Of a DNA stretch of 64,000 nt, positions 22,483-33,139 are shown one piece after another. Source of the stretch: Fistulifera solaris (taxonomy: Eukaryota > Bacillariophyta > Bacillariophyceae > Naviculales > Stauroneidaceae); the NCBI GenBank assembly GCA_030295235.1, contig AP026133.1:1178001-1242000 (forward strand), given 5' to 3'. The notes under the pieces are model-generated. The model saw only the letters and a program-made list of their open reading frames with translations. It had not been told where the DNA came from and made no database searches. The translations under genes were made by a program, and so were the position numbers. Numbering within the stretch: the first letter of the stretch is position 1; each line of letters starts with the position of its first letter.

Positions 22483-25453
22483 CTATTGTGTTCCATCATC
22501 CAACAAAGCAGACCACCGAGCATGCAATACATCCAAATCGACATATACTGGAATCCAGGCAACATAGTCGTCTCGACTGGTATAAACTTCCAAACCTTGT
22601 TGACACCACCATTCTAAGCCGTGCATGACACCATTTATGCGATCGGCTACCGCGTTGCTCCAGTGAAAAGAGCGGAATTTCGGGTTCCATGGTTCTCGAC
22701 GGGCATTAGCGACATATTGCAGTGCTGTTTTGACCACAATTCTCCAATCGACTTTCGCTGATGCGCGCCATTGCGACTCCCAGGCTTCCACAGTGAAAGG
22801 TTCCCCGCAACGATTCAAGCATTTCTCTAGCGAAACCATGTCATCATCCTGAAACAAGTATTTGTTCAACATTGCACTATCATGACATCCGTCCTTGTCA
22901 GTGGGCGCTACTTGCGTATCATGGCACGATGCTTGCAATAAATCTAAGATCTCTCGACTTTCCGACGGTAACCGGTGCAACCATTCTTGGAACTGTTCGA
23001 CAATCGCGTCATCTCCTCGCCGACAAGATTGGTGAATATCGCCTCGACTATGCCGAGCATCCACAACAACCGCCCCCGATATCGCATCCAGAATGAACAA
23101 TGAAGGAATTCCCTGTACGCCAAACTGAAGCGAAAGCTTTGACTTGAAATGGTGCAAAGCTGGTTCGAAAGGAATAGCCGCCCACGGCATTGTCGCGTAG
23201 TAATGTTGGAAGCTAGTGGCATCTCGATCGGAGCTGACAAACACAATCTCGAGTCCGTGCGATGGAAACGCTTCATTTAGGACATTATAGAATTCAATCA
23301 ACATGGGAGTGAGAGAGCGACATGCTTTACGAAAAAATCAAGATGTGAGGGGCTGGAACAAAGCGCCAGCGACGTTCATTTGATTACTTACGACCACACC
23401 AATGAGCGGAAAAGTAAAACGCAATCAATCGAGGATTTTTCCTTTGCAAGGCAGCGTCCGTCGGTATCAACTGATTCGTGTTCACCAACAGCTGGGGTCC
23501 CAATCGCTCGACGAATACATTGGTGTCCAAAGGTACTTCATACGAGAGTGATGCTGATAGTGGGTCAGGATCCAACGCCGCTGCTCCATTACTACAATCA
23601 TTCGCAGGGACCAACCAAGCGGGCAGTAACACAAATGTCGCCCATTCGTCCGAAGTGGGTAGCAATGGATACGAGCAAGCACCGATCAAATAAATCGGCG
23701 CACCGGGTTTCGTACAAAATCCCACTATTGAAGTACGCTGCCCCGAAATCGGTGACATTGATGATAAGGATGAGACAAACGATTCGAATGCTGCTTGCTT
23801 TTGAGAGAACGTAGCTGTGACTTGCTTCGCCAGGGGAAGATACGAGTCGGGCAATCGGCCTGTTACGGCGTTAGGTCGTGTTGAACGGTGGACCCGCAAT
23901 TTCAAGTCCGGCACCGTGGCAGTCGAATTCCATTGCAAGACAATGGGATCGACCGTGTCACTAATTTTCGCACAAACCGTCCATTGGGAAGCATTCGCCA
24001 ACGTTTGTCCCATCACACCAACATAGAGGATTCCTCCCTCCCAAACATGCTCGTTTTTCCAGAGCGGAAGGCGTGAATGCATGTTCATGGGATTCGTTCT
24101 GTATTCATTATTCTCGTTTAACAATTGACCATGTACCACCAATATGAGCGTCTCGTGAAGTTTATCAACAAAAGAATCCAAATGTTGCAACGAAACAAAA
24201 GATTTTGATTGCAGTATTGTACCCGTTTGTGGATCTACAACAACCGCAGATAGTTGATTCGGTATTCCCATCGCACAGGCAGCTCCTGACACAATAATGG
24301 CTCGTGTGCATTGAGCAAGCGGAGGACGCGGATGAACCGCAATAAAGGCTTGCTTGAGGAGAAGCGACGGCAAAAAGGTCTGAATGGAGTACTCCGTTGA
24401 ACATTGTAGTTGTTGATTGTTTTCGTCCTTCTTTTCTGAGTTTTCGTGTGCGTAGGATGACGCCCCAGCTTCTCCACGGGCCACTTTCCACTGCGTCGCT
24501 CCACTGATTCGCCCGTGATGATACGAACTACTTTCCTTGGCCCATTCTGTCAGTCGTTTGTAGGATGACAACAATTCCTCTTCTTCTTTCCATTGCTTTT
24601 GAATCGACTGTTTTTGTTTCACCGAGGACAGTTTACCTAATAATGTGACATTGATTTCATGAATGACATCTTGTCCTGCTTCTTCGGACGATGTAATGGC
24701 ACGACGCCTCGTCAAAAAGTCGTGAGAATCGAATTGCCGTGTATATCGAGGAGTAACATCCATTACATACGACGGTGTAATGGCAAGGATGTACGACAGT
24801 TGTTTCCCCCAACCGGCTTCATACATACTGGGTTCATTGACGACACCTTCACAACCATCTCCCATGCAATAGTAGTGATTACTCTGATCGCGATGATGAT
24901 TGGGAAAAGATGCTTCAATCCAGACATGGTCTGTCATATCCAAGATGTAGCGAGTATGATATCCGACGGCTCGACAATACAAGCCAAACAAATTCGCGTA
25001 TTCTCCGCATCGACCTTGTCGTGTCTGTAACAACGTTCGTGGGCAATTGTATCGTGGAAATGTAATGTCATTCTCACTGTCGCATACCGTGCACTGATAG
25101 ACTTCAACTCGCGAGGCTTTTCCTTGTATTTCTGGTTGCGTTTCTGGACCTCGTGTGCGAATGAATTGCACATGATCGGTCGTTTGACATTGAAGGCACA
25201 TTGGTTGATTGATCCAAGTCATCCTGCTCTTAAAGTAACGACACAATCGTTGAAAGAAGATAATGGAGTAAGATGGATGCTTGAGGGCATCGTTCTTTTC
25301 GGAGAAAGGTCCGTCATCTTTCTTCAAATCCTCCCAAGGAATAGTAGCACGACAATCAGCTAGTAATTGAGGATCTTCCCACGCTTGAACAGTTTTCAAG
25401 GCTCCTTCAATACGCCGCTTAAAATCTTCATTAATAAAGGTTGTTGCGTTCAT
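22483..25453 (-). CDS. Peptide:N-glycanase fused to a nucleoredoxin-type thioredoxin domain and a PUB-like C-terminus (two exons)
   Basis: A 967-residue protein. Its N-terminal half is a PNGase that removes N-glycans from misfolded glycoproteins during ER-associated degradation. CLQC and CTVC form the zinc site, GRCGEYANLF holds the catalytic Cys, DHVWIEA the His and VMDVTPRY the Asp. About 250 residues of unassigned sequence follow. Then comes a thioredoxin-like domain: FYFSAHWCG ends exon 1 (23392-25453) and CRSLTPMLIEFYNVL opens exon 2 (22483-23324), so splicing of the 67-bp intron creates WCGPCR. The rest resembles nucleoredoxin (VFVSSDRDATSFQHYY, GIPSLFILD). The last 100 residues (WNPKFRSFHWSNAVADRING) look like a PUB domain, which would bind p97; this is tentative. 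Start ATG 25453. Confidence 0.88.
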
Positions 25454-25557
25454 TGTTCAAGGGAAATAAGTTAATATGAATCTAAACTATTCCTCCAAAT
25501 AACTGAGATGTTATTGCGATTCAAGAGCTTTTTCGCGATCGCGTGCACCACACTGAC

Positions 25558-25594
25558 TCATGACTGAAACTCAGTCATGAAGAAACCTCGCCTG
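25558..25594. repeat. Dispersed palindromic element, copy B
   Basis: CATGACTGAAACTCAGTC followed by an A-rich spacer and CGCCT. It matches the core and spacing of the copy at 9443. Confidence 0.5.
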
Positions 25595-25957
25595 CAGTAT
25601 AGCTCTATACTAAATGCGGAAAAGACTACTGCAAGACTTTTTTCGTCGACACACATTCGTGTGTTGCAAATGATGCCCATGGTACCCCTGCATACCAGGT
25701 AATCGTGACGAAACCATGTTTGACTTATCAAACTAGGAGAAGGAGCGGTAATTAAGCAGCACTATAGCTTGGAATTATATATGTGAAGACAGTATTTGCG
25801 AGAAGTCGCGGACTCAAAGCATCGCCAAGACCCTCAACTCCAAAACGATAATAACCTTACATAATTAAGTTAAGTTGAGTTGTCTTTAGACTAGATAAAT
25901 GTTTTCACCATGTTGAAATGCATTGGAGTCCTTTTGCCAACATCATCCACGATTCAT

Positions 25958-25988
25958 GATCCATGACTGAATTTCAATTGAGTCGTCG
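25958..25988. repeat. Dispersed palindromic element, degenerate copy C
   Basis: CATGACTGAATTTCAATTGAGTC followed by GTC. An expanded variant of the same inverted repeat, 400 bp from copy B. Confidence 0.35.
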
Positions 25989-26201
25989 GAGTTAAATGGA
26001 ATCCTACTCGGTACCAGGTACAGTACCTGTACCGGTAGCTTTCTTGGGAACACCATCGAACAAACCGAGAAGAAAAGCGGCGACGCAGCACATATAACAC
26101 CGCCCGATTAGGCCCATTCTTTCTATTGACTTTAATGCAATTCATTCCATCGAGTTAAAGTCTAGTTTTATTCCTTCATTTGAATAGATACACAATAAAA
26201 A

Positions 26202-26897
26202 ATGACTTCCAACAAAGCATTTGCCGCTGTAACAGTCAAAATCATTAGTGATATTGTCTGACCGTTCTGTTTTGTCGGTTTGCGTCACCTGCAAGCCGCC
26301 AGTCAACAGACGCAAATTCCCATTGCCCTGTCGTGGGAACCTTTCTTATTGAATCCGAACATGTCGTTAGAAGGACAAGATATGGAAGAGCATCTGGTAC
26401 AAAAGTACGGTTCCAGTGCTCGACAAATGTTACACGATCCGAAAAGTCGTTTGAAACTAATGGGTGAAGCTGTAGGAATTCATTTCAATAACAATCGACG
26501 CATGGTCAATACTATTCAAGCACATCAATTAATGGAGTTTATCAAGGACAAGTACGGGAATGATAAGGCAAATGCACTCATGGAGCAATTGTACGAGCGT
26601 TACTTTGTACAAGCGCAAGATATTTCCAAGTTGGAGACCTTGGTCCAAGTAGCGAACGATGTTTCCATTTCAGGAGACGATGTGCAACGTGCGATGGTAG
26701 AAGTGCCCAGTACCTTAATTCTACAAAAAGACCGCCATGTCAAACAGAATTTGGGTGTGACCGGTGTGCCCTTTTTCATGATTTATGGGGCAGATGACGA
26801 CGAGGATGACGACGAACCTACGGTCTTTTCGGGAGCATATCCGATTTCCTTTATTGCCGATTTACTGCAGAAAGCATCCAAAGCTTCGACGAAATAA
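26202..26897 (+). CDS. DsbA/FrnE-family thioredoxin-fold oxidoreductase, probable selenoprotein (UxxC)
   Basis: A 231-residue protein of the DsbA/2-hydroxychromene-2-carboxylate isomerase (FrnE) family; members exchange disulfides or act as glutathione-dependent isomerases. From the ATG at 26202 the frame reads MTSNKAFAAVTVKIISDIV, then TGA at 26259-26261, then PFCFVGLRHLQ, and stays open to TAA at 26895. In FrnE proteins this place is DxxCPWCxxG, so the TGA replaces the first active-site Cys exactly and the motif becomes U-P-F-C. The later family features are intact: WEPFLLNP, and LGVTGVPFFMI with the cis-Pro loop. No frameshift is involved, and the coding on both sides is in one frame. A SECIS-like hairpin follows the gene. 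The alternatives are a TGC-to-TGA error or a nonsense mutation. Confidence 0.85.
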
Positions 26898-27821
26898 GTG
26901 TATTCCGTCAAGGGTTTATCTACTGTTGTTCTTGTAAATTCACGAAACGAAAAAAAGAAGGATGGGTCCCTCTGTGAATGACCAGCGTCAACAAGATGCT
27001 GTGAACCGACAGAGTCTTTCTTGAAGCGCGTGTTGTGATTTCAATGGTGATAAGCTAGTAATATAGATACATTTGGTCTTAGAACTAGTACTGCAAAGTC
27101 CGAATGATTACAGTCGCATTTGTCCGTGTCGAATTCTTGACATCGCCGTCAACTAATCTATCAGCCCGATGAAAGACTCGATTCTTACAATGACAGTCTG
27201 AGAACAGCTGGAGTATGAAGCATGATTGCGATTGTAGACTCGTAGCACCATCTCAGCGATTACTCGAGTGTGTACACGAAAGACATCCACTGAATCATCT
27301 TGTGAACCGAAAACACGCAAATTCTTCCTTCAACCACCGTATTTCAGACTGCACTACAAGATTAAATTCCTTTGACCAAGCTGTCGGTACATTAGTATGT
27401 TGTGCCAAATAGATGCTGTCGACTTTGCGTGTCTTCACTGGGCCATTTTCTTGGCAAAGCAAAAAAGTCGGAACAAACTTTTTTGGATAATTGTCGTCAA
27501 TCGAAAAGAGGGATTTTCAAGAAGATGAAGCATCCAACAAACAAATACGGAGTAAGTTGACATGCAAATTGTGAGAAAAACTGCCCCCATGTCGCCTAAG
27601 TAAATATGCAACGGTGACTATCCGGTACTCCATTGCCTTAATTGCCCGCCAGTTTGGGCCGTTGCAATAGATTTCTATATAAGTGGATAGTGGAGAGCTT
27701 TATTCATCAGCGACACAAATTTCTCGCACCAACACACGCCAACGCGAAACGCGAAATCACCACATTTTCAAAAGCCATACCAATCGAAGTAATCTTCAAA
27801 GGAAATGAAGGGAGAAGAACG
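26898..27821. other. Intergenic region
   Basis: Besides the SECIS-like hairpin, no gene was recognised. TATATAAG near 27676 lies about 145 bp upstream of the next start and is a plausible TATA element. TACGGAGTA occurs at 27547. Confidence 0.45.
26970..27014 (+). promoter_or_regulatory. Candidate SECIS element in the 3' UTR of the DsbA-type gene
   Basis: A hairpin 73 nt after the stop codon. Helix I is CTCTGT (26970-26975) with ACAGAG (27009-27014). The 5' quartet ATGA (26978-26981) faces TGAA (27002-27005), allowing the tandem G.A pairs of a SECIS core. Helix II is CAGCGTC (26983-26989) with GATGCTG (26995-27001), seven pairs including one G.U. The apical loop AACAA starts with the expected AA. 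The gap of 8 nt from quartet to AA is shorter than usual, so confidence is moderate. Confidence 0.55.
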
Positions 27822-29253
27822 ATGAGATTTCAAAATATTACAAAACTTATCGTTACATTTGGATTAATATGCATGCTTTCGTCTCCAGGCGTCTTGGCTA
27901 CCCAACAAACGATCAATCGTGAACTCGATCCGGATGATACGGAGCGATTTCTGTATTCTGTGTCACAAGCGATCCAAGCGCCAGGGACGGTCGATTTATC
28001 GCAACTTGTGTTCTCCAATATGAATCGAAATCCATATTATTACTCGCAAGCGATCGATGACGCCTACAACGAGAATGAAAACAACAACGAGGGCGACCAA
28101 TCCAGTGAAACGACGGTCGAAGTGGCGTTGCTCTATTGTGGATCCGCAGCGACGCAAAGTAGCGGCAACAATTCTATCTGTAACTTGCAAAAGCTGGGAA
28201 TTGGCAAATATTCTGAAGAAGATGGCACCCATTACCGCTGCTGTACTGCGGATGCCATAAATGCGGGGGTGTGCGCGGAAGAAGGGCGTTTAGTGGTCGA
28301 CGATACTGTATTTTCGGGCCAATGGTTCGAAGTCGTTTCAAAAAGCAACAATGATAATACCTACGCCATCGATGACCCTATTCGTTTTGTGGAACAGTCT
28401 GGCATTTATATGGTGGTCCTAGCGAACTGCAATCAGCACGGCATTCCGATCTTGACCAAGGGCGACCTAAGATTTCGATCACGATACGGATACTTGCCAA
28501 GCAGTGACTGGAAAGTTTCATGGATCGCACATGCCTTTACTTTCATGGCTGCAAGTATACTTTCTTGGCTCTGTCGACGGAATGTTCGTCGGAGCATTGA
28601 CACAGTCCAAATCAGTGCGGTAGCAATGGCATCCGTTCACAGTATCATGCTGAGTCTGTATTATTTGAAATACAATATGACAGGAGTAAGACCCGATACT
28701 CTATATCATATGTATCTTATCTTCAATGCCTTAACCTTGGGTCTGGTCAACGCATTCATGGTGCTCGCTGCTTTTGGATGGCGCTGTCTGGAAAAGGTGT
28801 ATACATCGATTCCCATTCACAGTATCTGGCTGTTTGGAGGCACCTGTACCGTTATTCTCTGCCTATTGCCCATCTCGGGCGATCACTTCCCTGGTTGGTG
28901 AGTTTCTCCGAGTAGGTTGCGCTTCTTGGGCCCTTCAAGTAAACATGACAACATTACACAAATTACGTCACACGGATGAAGAAATGTTCCGTCGGTGGGC
29001 CTTCATGCGGGCACTATTTGTTTTGTCCATTTGCCTTAGCTGTTTAGTTTGCTTTTTCTATTTGTTTTTGGCCAATAAAAGTGATGCCGTGCAACAATGT
29101 TTTCTCACCCTACAGCAGCTCATGAACTTGACTATGCTTGTGACGCTATGGTATCTAATCCGACCTTATAATGAAGCGCTCCTCCTTGGAAAGAATGGTG
29201 TGGATAGCAATAGTCAAGAAAGCGATTGTTACAAAAGAGGAATAGATCCTTAA
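27822..29253 (+). CDS. Lung7TM/GOST-family seven-transmembrane protein, paralogue 1 (one apparent frameshift)
   Basis: A member of the Golgi-dynamics/Lung7TM membrane protein family (PF06814-like), involved in trafficking or signalling; the ligand is unknown. The signal peptide starts at MRFQNITKLIVTFGLICMLS. The lumenal domain contains paired Cys (YRCCTADA) and ends in VVLANCN, then RFRSRYGYLPSSDW, the conserved start of the membrane region. Several hydrophobic helices follow. The frame stops at 28899, but the alignable C-terminal helices continue in another frame to 29253. Comparison with the neighbouring paralogue places the break at the CCC of 28890-28892 (two bases missing or one extra). 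It forms a tail-to-tail pair with the gene at 29363. The upstream in-frame extension to 27642 has no signal-like start. Confidence 0.78.
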
Positions 29254-29362
29254 CAATAACGATGGAATGAGCTACAATCCTACGTATTTTCCGCATTATT
29301 AAATCTATAAACATGAATTTTTTCAATTATTAGTACATACTATTCGATTGATATTCTCAAGA

Positions 29363-30748
29363 TCAAGCAGACAAATCGCTTGCGTCCGAGTCTTCTTCCT
29401 CTTGGCGTGAAAGAGTCACTACAGGATCTTCAAAGTCCTTGAGTAAAGGCTCACTCTGTGGTCTTAGTATGATTCCAACGGATAGAATCACACAAACAAA
29501 TACGGATTGACGAATTGTGTAAACACCACGATGCAGAGTCTCGATGTCATCGGCATTGTTGCTCTTGCTCCATTTGATGCAGTAGACGATTAGTAAACCG
29601 ACATGAAGCAAAAGCGAGAAAGCGAACACACCCCGTAGCAAAGTAAAGCGGCTCATCTTCTCCTTGTCGAGTAGCTTGAACCGATCGATCATCCTTGTGG
29701 TTGCTTTGACCGCCCATACAAGAAACATGAATCCTAACACTTGACCTACCACCGCTGGGTGTCGAAGGCTGGGAATAAGAAGGATGAGAGTGTACAACGC
29801 TCCCAACGAACAGATTGTATACACTGGAATCAGGTTGGTGTTGTCGTCGTGTTGGTCCCAACCGAAAGAGATTAATAACATGAGTGTATTCCCGACTCCG
29901 TACTTGCAGCCGTGGAGAAACTCACGAATCTCCGTGATTATCGCCGGTTCAACGCCTGATACATTAGCGACGATGAAGCATAAGCTCTGCATAAAACTTT
30001 CAAGGAATGCAAGCAACAGTGTTGCACTGATGACATGATCTGAAAGCTTGGAACGACGCTGTTGAAGAAACCAGGCAAGGGCTCCTCCTATGATTAGCGT
30101 CATCGCATGAGTGACCCAGGAAAATCGCCATGAGACCACAGTAAGATATCCATAGCTCGACTTGAAGCCCAAATAACCTTTGACGCTGATCGGATACTCT
30201 TCGTTGCAATTTGCAAAAAGCACTGCGCTCGAGCCGGATCCCGACGGGTAAACGAACTTCGTGTCCAAATATCCCGAGTTTCCTGGAGATACTTCCACGT
30301 AAACCAATTGACCGTCAAAGTAGTCGTTTAAAATCAATCGTCCTTGTTCTTCACAAGCTCCAGCTGCCAATGCCTCTGCCGTGCAACATATATAGAGGTT
30401 GTTGTTGATTTGTTCACCAATCCCACTGTACTGCTGCAAGCAGGTCGCCTTTTCGAGATCTCCACATGATAAGACAACAGCTTCGATTAAAATGCTCGCG
30501 TCTTGATTATAAGTGTTTCCGCCGTCGTCAGTTTCATTGACTGCGTCGTCGGTGCCGTAGAATGCAGCATCGTCGTTGTTTGAGTCAACGACGGCAAAGA
30601 TGAGATGTCGGAAGTCGATTCGTCCTGGTACCGTTATTGTTTCTGCTTCGATAAAATAGTCTTCGTAAGGTTTTAAAATGACGTCCATCTTATGCTTCGT
30701 CGCGGAGACTACACACATCAAAAGCCAGATAAGAAAGAATCGCGTCAT
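29363..30748 (-). CDS. Lung7TM/GOST-family seven-transmembrane protein, paralogue 2
   Basis: An intact paralogue of the gene at 27822, on the opposite strand and separated by only about 110 bp. The start MTRFFLIWLLMCVVSATKH gives a signal peptide. Two earlier in-frame Met codons (to 30868) would place it internally. The lumenal domain shares the layout of paralogue 1 (VPGRIDFRHLIFAVVDS, LYICCTAEALAAGACEEQGR, VLFANCN, KSSYGYLTVVSWRFSW). About seven hydrophobic helices follow, and the cytosolic tail is acidic (EEEDSDASDLSA). The sequences are clearly related but well diverged, so the inverted duplication is not recent. Probably a Golgi or endosomal membrane protein. Confidence 0.82.
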   Translation of the reverse strand: MTRFFLIWLLMCVVSATKHKMDVILKPYEDYFIEAETITVPGRIDFRHLIFAVVDSNNDDAAFYGTDDAVNETDDGGNTYNQDASILIEAVVLSCGDLEKATCLQQYSGIGEQINNNLYICCTAEALAAGACEEQGRLILNDYFDGQLVYVEVSPGNSGYLDTKFVYPSGSGSSAVLFANCNEEYPISVKGYLGFKSSYGYLTVVSWRFSWVTHAMTLIIGGALAWFLQQRRSKLSDHVISATLLLAFLESFMQSLCFIVANVSGVEPAIITEIREFLHGCKYGVGNTLMLLISFGWDQHDDNTNLIPVYTICSLGALYTLILLIPSLRHPAVVGQVLGFMFLVWAVKATTRMIDRFKLLDKEKMSRFTLLRGVFAFSLLLHVGLLIVYCIKWSKSNNADDIETLHRGVYTIRQSVFVCVILSVGIILRPQSEPLLKDFEDPVVTLSRQEEEDSDASDLSA

Positions 30749-31480
30749 GGCGCTTCCAGCTCCGCTCATTTGACGTACAATTGAACTGGTGGGGGATGAG
30801 TTGACGACTTGCGTGAGTGCTTGTGAGTTTTCTTTGAAGCAATCCTTGGATCCTGTGAGAGTGCCCACTTTTCTCCAAATTCGTACGATTTCTTCTAACT
30901 TCGGTTGGGAATAAAGCCAACTGTTTCAATCGGCCGTTGTTTTGATGAAAACGGATGTTGATCCGTTGGTTTTTCATCGTTTGAACCTTGCCGAATGAGA
31001 TGCGTACTTCGTCCTACATTCCGACTGTCACAAAATCGCCTTATGTAATCGAGTATTTAGAAGGATGCATTTAAAGGGTTAGTGCCGGTCATTTCAGCAC
31101 AACTTATTTGGAGTACCGGATAATTATTCAACGGTTAGGTCTTTCCGTTCAGAAAACCTCACACATTCTACAGTTTCTTTCTCACATCAAGATCAAGCCT
31201 CATCGACTGTCAAGTGTCATTAAGGAATGGTCCAAATCAAGGCAAAGAATTGAAGCCCAAACGAACAAACGAAAACTATTCAGCGAAGCAAGATATCGCG
31301 AGACATTTCGTTCCGGCTCTAATCTCAAGGTGCTACTTTCATGGGGAGCACGATCGTGATTTATAAGAAGCTGACAAAAAGATGCTCAAACGGTACGCGT
31401 CAGACGGTATTCTGTCCCACTTCAGATTGTACAAGCCACAACAACCAACAAATCGAAACGCTCCACACTCCACATAGCTA

Positions 31481-31491
31481 GGGGGGGGGGG
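31481..31491. repeat. Poly-G run
   Basis: Eleven consecutive G in intergenic DNA. Length is probably unreliable. Confidence 0.6.
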
Positions 31492-32201
31492 CTTACCGTA
31501 TTGAAATGTCATATCTTGCGCCACGCGTCACGATCCACGACCGAAGACCCACCATGTGATGCTTGGATTGCAGCGTGATTACTTTTGGGTGGCACTACGT
31601 AGTTCGTCATGATTCCTGAACTGTGATCTTTGACCTAAGCACTACCGCTTCTATGATTCCGCATCTCTTTGACAATAAATCAATCAATTTCGGGGAAATA
31701 TTTTGTCAAGCAAAGCTAATGCAAACGTTCGGCTTCAAAATGTGAAACTTTCTAGATGAAGTTACATTAAGTTGACTTGAATTTGAGGCGGTCATATTTC
31801 AAACCTCGTTTTCGTCTTTCGCTTCAAACGAGGTAAATCAAAATTTTCCGCCAGCAGAATGTGCCTTGGGCACCCATCATCGACGGGCTGAATGACATGA
31901 AAACTAGACGATTGATCGTCCAAGCGTTGTTTTTCCAAAGAGAAATCTATTTTTCAAGTGTGTCTGCGGCCTCGGACAGTTTCTCTGGCTCAAACAACGA
32001 CTGTATTGGAGGGACCTTATCAATGCGGTTACAAACACGGGTGCGCGAAGAGGCTTTTGTTGGGCTTCTGTAATTTAGCTCGTAAATTTCCACCGAGCAC
32101 AATTCACTCTCCGTCAAATCGCAGTCGGTTGATTCAGTCAGAGCGTGGTTTGATGGCGGATCTATACCTAGGAAACACTTTGGCTCGAAAACAGTTGATT
32201 C

Positions 32202-32237
32202 ATGACTAAAATACAGTCGTGTGAAAAGGTCGCCTAC
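32202..32237. repeat. Dispersed palindromic element, copy D
   Basis: CATGACTAAAATACAGTC, then GTGTGAAAAGGTCGCCT. The spacing to GTCGCCT is the same as at 9443. Confidence 0.5.
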
Positions 32238-33139
32238 ACTTCGGGTCATACATCGAGACTCCTGGGCCAAGACGATCGATGTTTCGACCTTTCTAAATTT
32301 TTGAATACCTGGTACAGTAATTGAATGACAAAAGATCGTCACAACATCCTTTTCTTATTCTGTTATCACGCAATAAGACGATTTTAGCTTTTGAACCTTA
32401 GATTTTTTCCTACAGTGTTTTCCGCTGTCTGCTGTCAGTCTTAGCTCTTAGCGTCTTAGCGTTTAGCTTTTGGTCCTATTTGGCTTTCAAGCTTTCAGCT
32501 TTCATTATTCATTACTCATTACTAATTACTGTCTCTTTGAGATTTACCAAGGCTATTGCAATTTGCAATTGTCTATTGTCCTTTGTCGCATGTCTTCATA
32601 CTACCAACTACTTACTACTAGTACGTATCAACTATCAACTACCTGTCATCGAAAAACGATAAACGAAAGAAAGAAACCAAGACTGAATTATAAGGAACTC
32701 CAGACATTTGAAAAGACGTGTGTGCGTGGTGGTGGTGCGTGTGTGTGGAGTGTTGATTGTTATTGATTGTTGATCCTCGCGTTGCTTGGCCGTCATCCGT
32801 CAACCTTAATCCTAACAGAGCATTCCTTACTCTGATGAAGTGAAATTTTTGTTCATTGTGACCTATGGCTATGGCACCAATTGATATGTTGATTGATATG
32901 CAATACGAATGATATGAGAAGTTACTACGGTGTGTAGGGTGCCTTGAATAAAGACTTCTCGTTCCGACAGCGAGATTCTCATTTGAAGCAGAACGTTCCA
33001 GTCCTAAGAAATAGGGAATGACTTGGGTCCCGTACCTTTCCAGTTCACACTGTCGCTGTGACCAGTTACCAGGTACTGACTGGTATTGTTGCTCGTCATC
33101 ATCATATCAACTATGATAATGACGATATAATGCTATAGC

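Larger units (their letters stand above)
25454..26201. other. Divergent intergenic region with two copies of the palindromic element
   Basis: About 750 bp between the glycanase (-) and the DsbA-type gene (+). It contains palindrome copies near 25558-25594 and 25958-25988, a GGTACC cluster at 26010-26036, and an AT-rich stretch before the downstream start. No coding sequence supported. Confidence 0.5.
30749..33139. other. Long intergenic region (about 2.4 kb)
   Basis: The longest gene-poor stretch. I find short open frames only. It holds a poly-G tract at 31481-31491, a palindromic element copy near 32202-32237, a T-rich low-complexity part at 32440-32640 built of short imperfect repeats (CTTAGCGT, CATTACTCATTACTAATTACT), and GGTACC-like motifs near 32305 and 33067. 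An undetected divergent gene or non-coding RNA cannot be excluded. Confidence 0.4.

Noticed and set aside
31108-32342. Short open frames on both strands between 31 and 32.4 kb
   Set aside because: Short, without recognisable features, one of them reading through the palindromic repeat.
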